Assembly (NCBI RefSeq): GCF_947623445.1 | Contig: NC_135242.1 | Span: 1,364,001-1,428,000 of the forward strand | From: Clavelina lepadiformis | Taxonomy: Eukaryota; Chordata; Ascidiacea; Aplousobranchia; Clavelinidae | Direction: 5' to 3' | DNA: 64,000 nt | Shown: positions 61,371-64,000 of the stretch, one piece after another | Numbering within the stretch: position 1 is the stretch's first letter | Layout: every line of letters begins with the position of its first letter | Program-made: the position numbers and the translations under genes | The notes under the pieces: generated by a model | Seen by the model: the letters and a program-made list of their open reading frames with translations, nothing else | Database searches by the model: none | Told to the model about the DNA's origin: nothing

Positions 61371-61379
61371 ATAGAGGCC

Positions 61380-61514
61380 GGGTCTCTCACACTTTTGCAC
61401 TTCGACTTGAAGGCCTGGGTAAGAAGGAGTGATGATGTAATAGAAAAGAGATTATGGCATAATAATTCCTCTATCCACCATCCTGATATGGAAGTGCAAA
61501 AGTAAAACAGACCC
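61380..61514. mobile_element. 135-bp palindromic MITE with 9-bp duplication
   Basis: Ends GGGTCTCTCACACTTTTGCA and TGCAAAAGTAAAACAGACCC are inverted, and the exact 9-bp duplication ATAGAGGCC lies at 61371-61379 and 61515-61523. A related, more decayed copy is at 28589-28716. No coding capacity. Confidence 0.85.
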
Positions 61515-61523
61515 ATAGAGGCC

Positions 61524-62286
61524 TACATCTATAATAATTAGTATAGTCTAAGCATTTCAAAAACTTTACCATTAAACTTTGGAAACCCATAAATGCCTTC
61601 ATATCTATGTAAATAACATGCCTAGCATACAGGTGCACAACTAGGAACAGGTCTAGGTACATGTAAATACAGGTGCACAACCGGGTGACGATTTTCACTT
61701 TTTTTTTCGCTATAGGCTAGCCTAGGCTACATTATGTGGGGATAAAAGTTGTCTTTTTATTTCTACAAAAATTCTGGCAACACATGCTGTGAAGTGGGCA
61801 CCATTTCCTAATCCTAACCTTTACACCATTAAACTTTAACAACCAAAAGCCTAAACGATCTGGGCATTGGCCTAACTCGCATTTGAAATCTTTTCAGTCT
61901 TTTATTCTACTGAGAGAGAGAGAATTTATTTTTACCATTTAAAGTAAACTAAAAATTATCATAATATAATTTTAACATAATTGATTGGTGTGAGGCAGTG
62001 AAAAGACCTCATAGTCATCTAGGTTAGCTGCCCCAGAAGCTATTGCAAAAAAAAAACAATTAAAATGGATAAAAAACTGAAACTCAACTAATTAAAATAA
62101 TACCATAAAATAAAAACAGAGGCACACTACAGCACTAACAGCAGAATAAAAAGTTTTTTAACGAAATCAAAAATTAACAATAATATGATGCAAAATAAAT
62201 TAAAATTGTTGCCTACATTGCAAATATGATTTAATCAATTCGTTAGCTTTGCCACAAATGCCATAGCAATTTAATTTCATAAGTAA
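61524..62286. other. Non-coding, AT-rich; no gene seen
   Basis: It contains a short GA-rich simple repeat near 61910 and a local duplication of CAGGTGCACAAC (about 61630 and 61671). Nothing else is supported. Confidence 0.35.
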
Positions 62287-62515
62287 TTACCTATGAGGTA
62301 CATTATCAAAAGCTTTCTTAAGGTCAAAAAAACCCATGCACATATAGGCCTATTTATTATTTTCTATTTGTTGGTTTGCATATTCATTGATATCTGTTAC
62401 TGCTAATACAGTGGAATGAAGCTTTCGAAATCCCAATTGGTTATTATGCAGAATTTCGTTTTTATTAATGAAGTATATAAGTTTACCGTATAAAATTTTT
62501 TAAATAATCTATTTA
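62287..62515 (-). mobile_element. Non-LTR retrotransposon reverse transcriptase fragment
   Basis: Minus-strand reading gives ILHNNQLGFRKLHST, then VTDINEYANQQIENN and FFDLKKAFDNVPHR. These are the consecutive RT blocks N-Q-x-G-F-R-x-x-H-S-T and (F/L)-D-L-x-K-A-F-D-x-V-x-H of LINE elements. A stop splits the two blocks and no other RT motifs follow, so it is a dead, truncated copy. Confidence 0.8.
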
Positions 62516-64000
62516 ATCGACTTAACAAACGGTAACTTAAATTATTGTAAAACTAAGCAATAGCTAGTAGGCCTACCTAGATGAACTTTATACCAATCAT
62601 GCTCAATTACTGTAAATGGAGATAAAAATATAGCGAAAATCTTTTCGATTACCTAGTTGCAAAATTTGACAAACACATGACAACGTTGTAATCTATTGTA
62701 ATCACCACTTCAGACTTCAGCTGGCTGAAGTTCAAAACATGGAGAAAGTTACTTGTGTCACTTAGCAACATAGTTGCCACTAGTAGCACTAAAGCTCAAA
62801 ATATTTTAATTTCCGGACAGGGTGAATGAAGCAATTCATAAGAAAACAGAAGTTGCGTTAACTCTTTACACTTTGCTGCTTTTCTAACTCGTTTTTGTTT
62901 GCAGAGTAATCACTTCAACTCACTATAATGGTTAGCGTTGTACTTTCGCTTTAACACAAACAATGAAGAAATAAACAATACCACTTATACTTTGCTAATG
63001 TCCTTTCCTTGGTATTTAGGGTGACGTTTGAATAAAATATATTCTTCAAACTTGTAAATTTCTACAATTCAATTTTGGTTTATTATACACGATTGAAGGC
63101 GTAGGATTTGAAACGTCAACTTAATAATAAATTTTATTTTCATTGCACAAAACTTTTATTTAGTTTCGTCAAAATCCACATCTTATTTTTCATGCTTTGC
63201 TCACATACTTCCTGATTTCGCTTGTGAGTAGTGGCTGACAACAACCTCTTTAAGTGGGACTGTGAGCTGGCAAAAAATCTCAACCTAAGTTATGAACTTA
63301 TGACCAAATAACATTTAAGACAAGAATCAAGCATTGTTTTTCTAAAAGGTCTTTATTCATGAAACCTGCCGAAACAGTGCCGCAAAATTTTCATGCATTA
63401 ACATATTTTAAAAACCAAGAGCACGTTATAGAGGGCTGTGTGTGTTTGATCGTTATTTGAAGTTTGCTGTCAAAATACTGCATTACAAATTTATTGTCAA
63501 TTGTGTCAGATTCACAAAGAAAAATACAATGGGTATGGATAGCAAAGTTAGAGACAGCATAGGCAATGGGGTGGTAATGTGGAAGAAAACACATTCAGGC
63601 GAACTATGGTCCGCATTTTGTTGGCCAGGGCAAAATAATTAATGATGGTTAAAAAAGGAAAAAAAGTTGACAGCAGTATTTATTTGAAAATTAGATGAAA
63701 AAAAATTACTACTAAAATCACACAAGATAAGAGAACAGGACAACACAATATCGTGAATCACAATTATCGAGAAACAATTCATTGTTTACAGTAGATTATT
63801 ACCACAATGGCAGCGTTTCAAAAAACAAAGTGTTGACTTGTAATCAGGTGGGGTATTACACAAAGTTATGTGAACTTTTAACACAAATCACTATCAATTC
63901 CGCTGATTTGCTAGAATTCTTCAAAACACTGTTCATATTAGATATACAAAGTGCTTAAATGTAAGTTTATCATCACTATGTACCATGTAATAAGTGAAAG
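62516..64000. other. No gene recognised at the right edge
   Basis: Open frames near 63391-63642 lack motifs and splice context. No RNA gene or repeat is supported. Confidence 0.35.

Overview
The window is animal nuclear DNA: AT-rich, with intron-split genes that use GT-AG splice sites, AATAAA signals and many decayed transposons. The genes are metazoan, several of them typical of ciliated deuterostomes (FUZ, PPP1R42). Compact genes with small introns, together with the gene content, point to an invertebrate deuterostome, most likely a tunicate, but the sequence alone does not prove the phylum. All exon models below were built by hand from splice sites, reading phase and remembered family motifs; no search was run.

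Layout. (1) 2086-4002 (+): a small fibrinogen-domain protein with an N-terminal membrane anchor or signal. (2) 5209-14047 (-): three genes on one strand, namely MGME1 (mitochondrial DNA exonuclease), PPM1G (PP2C-type nuclear phosphatase, 16 coding exons) and intronless TMEM18. (3) 16570-19024 (+): a type II membrane glycosyltransferase resembling the GDP-fucose O-fucosyltransferases. (4) 20027-22673: a cluster of DNA-transposon derivatives. (5) 23551-25901 (+): VPS28 (ESCRT-I). (6) 27243-27982: a hAT element with a transposase remnant. (7) 28256-31787 (+): FUZ (ciliogenesis and planar polarity effector). (8) 33958-53332 (+): one very large gene. (9) 55015-55704: another hAT-like element. (10) 58226-60840 (-): PPP1R42 with a long C-terminal tail. 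(11) 60841-64000: no gene seen, but a MITE and a non-LTR reverse transcriptase fragment.

The most striking item is the gene at 33958-53332. Twenty-eight coding exons join in uninterrupted reading phase into a predicted protein of about 1415 residues: a TKL-like Ser/Thr kinase with its main catalytic residues, followed by two complete Src-type modules (SH3-SH2-tyrosine-kinase-like). Both Src-type kinase domains have lost catalytic residues. The two modules share the same series of intron phases, which argues for internal duplication of one Src-type unit. I know of no family with this architecture; it would be one real kinase tethered to two phosphotyrosine-signalling pseudokinases.

At least seven inverted-repeat elements have recognisable target-site duplications (8 or 9 bp, one 7 bp). 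Several sit inside introns of the large kinase gene and partly explain its size.
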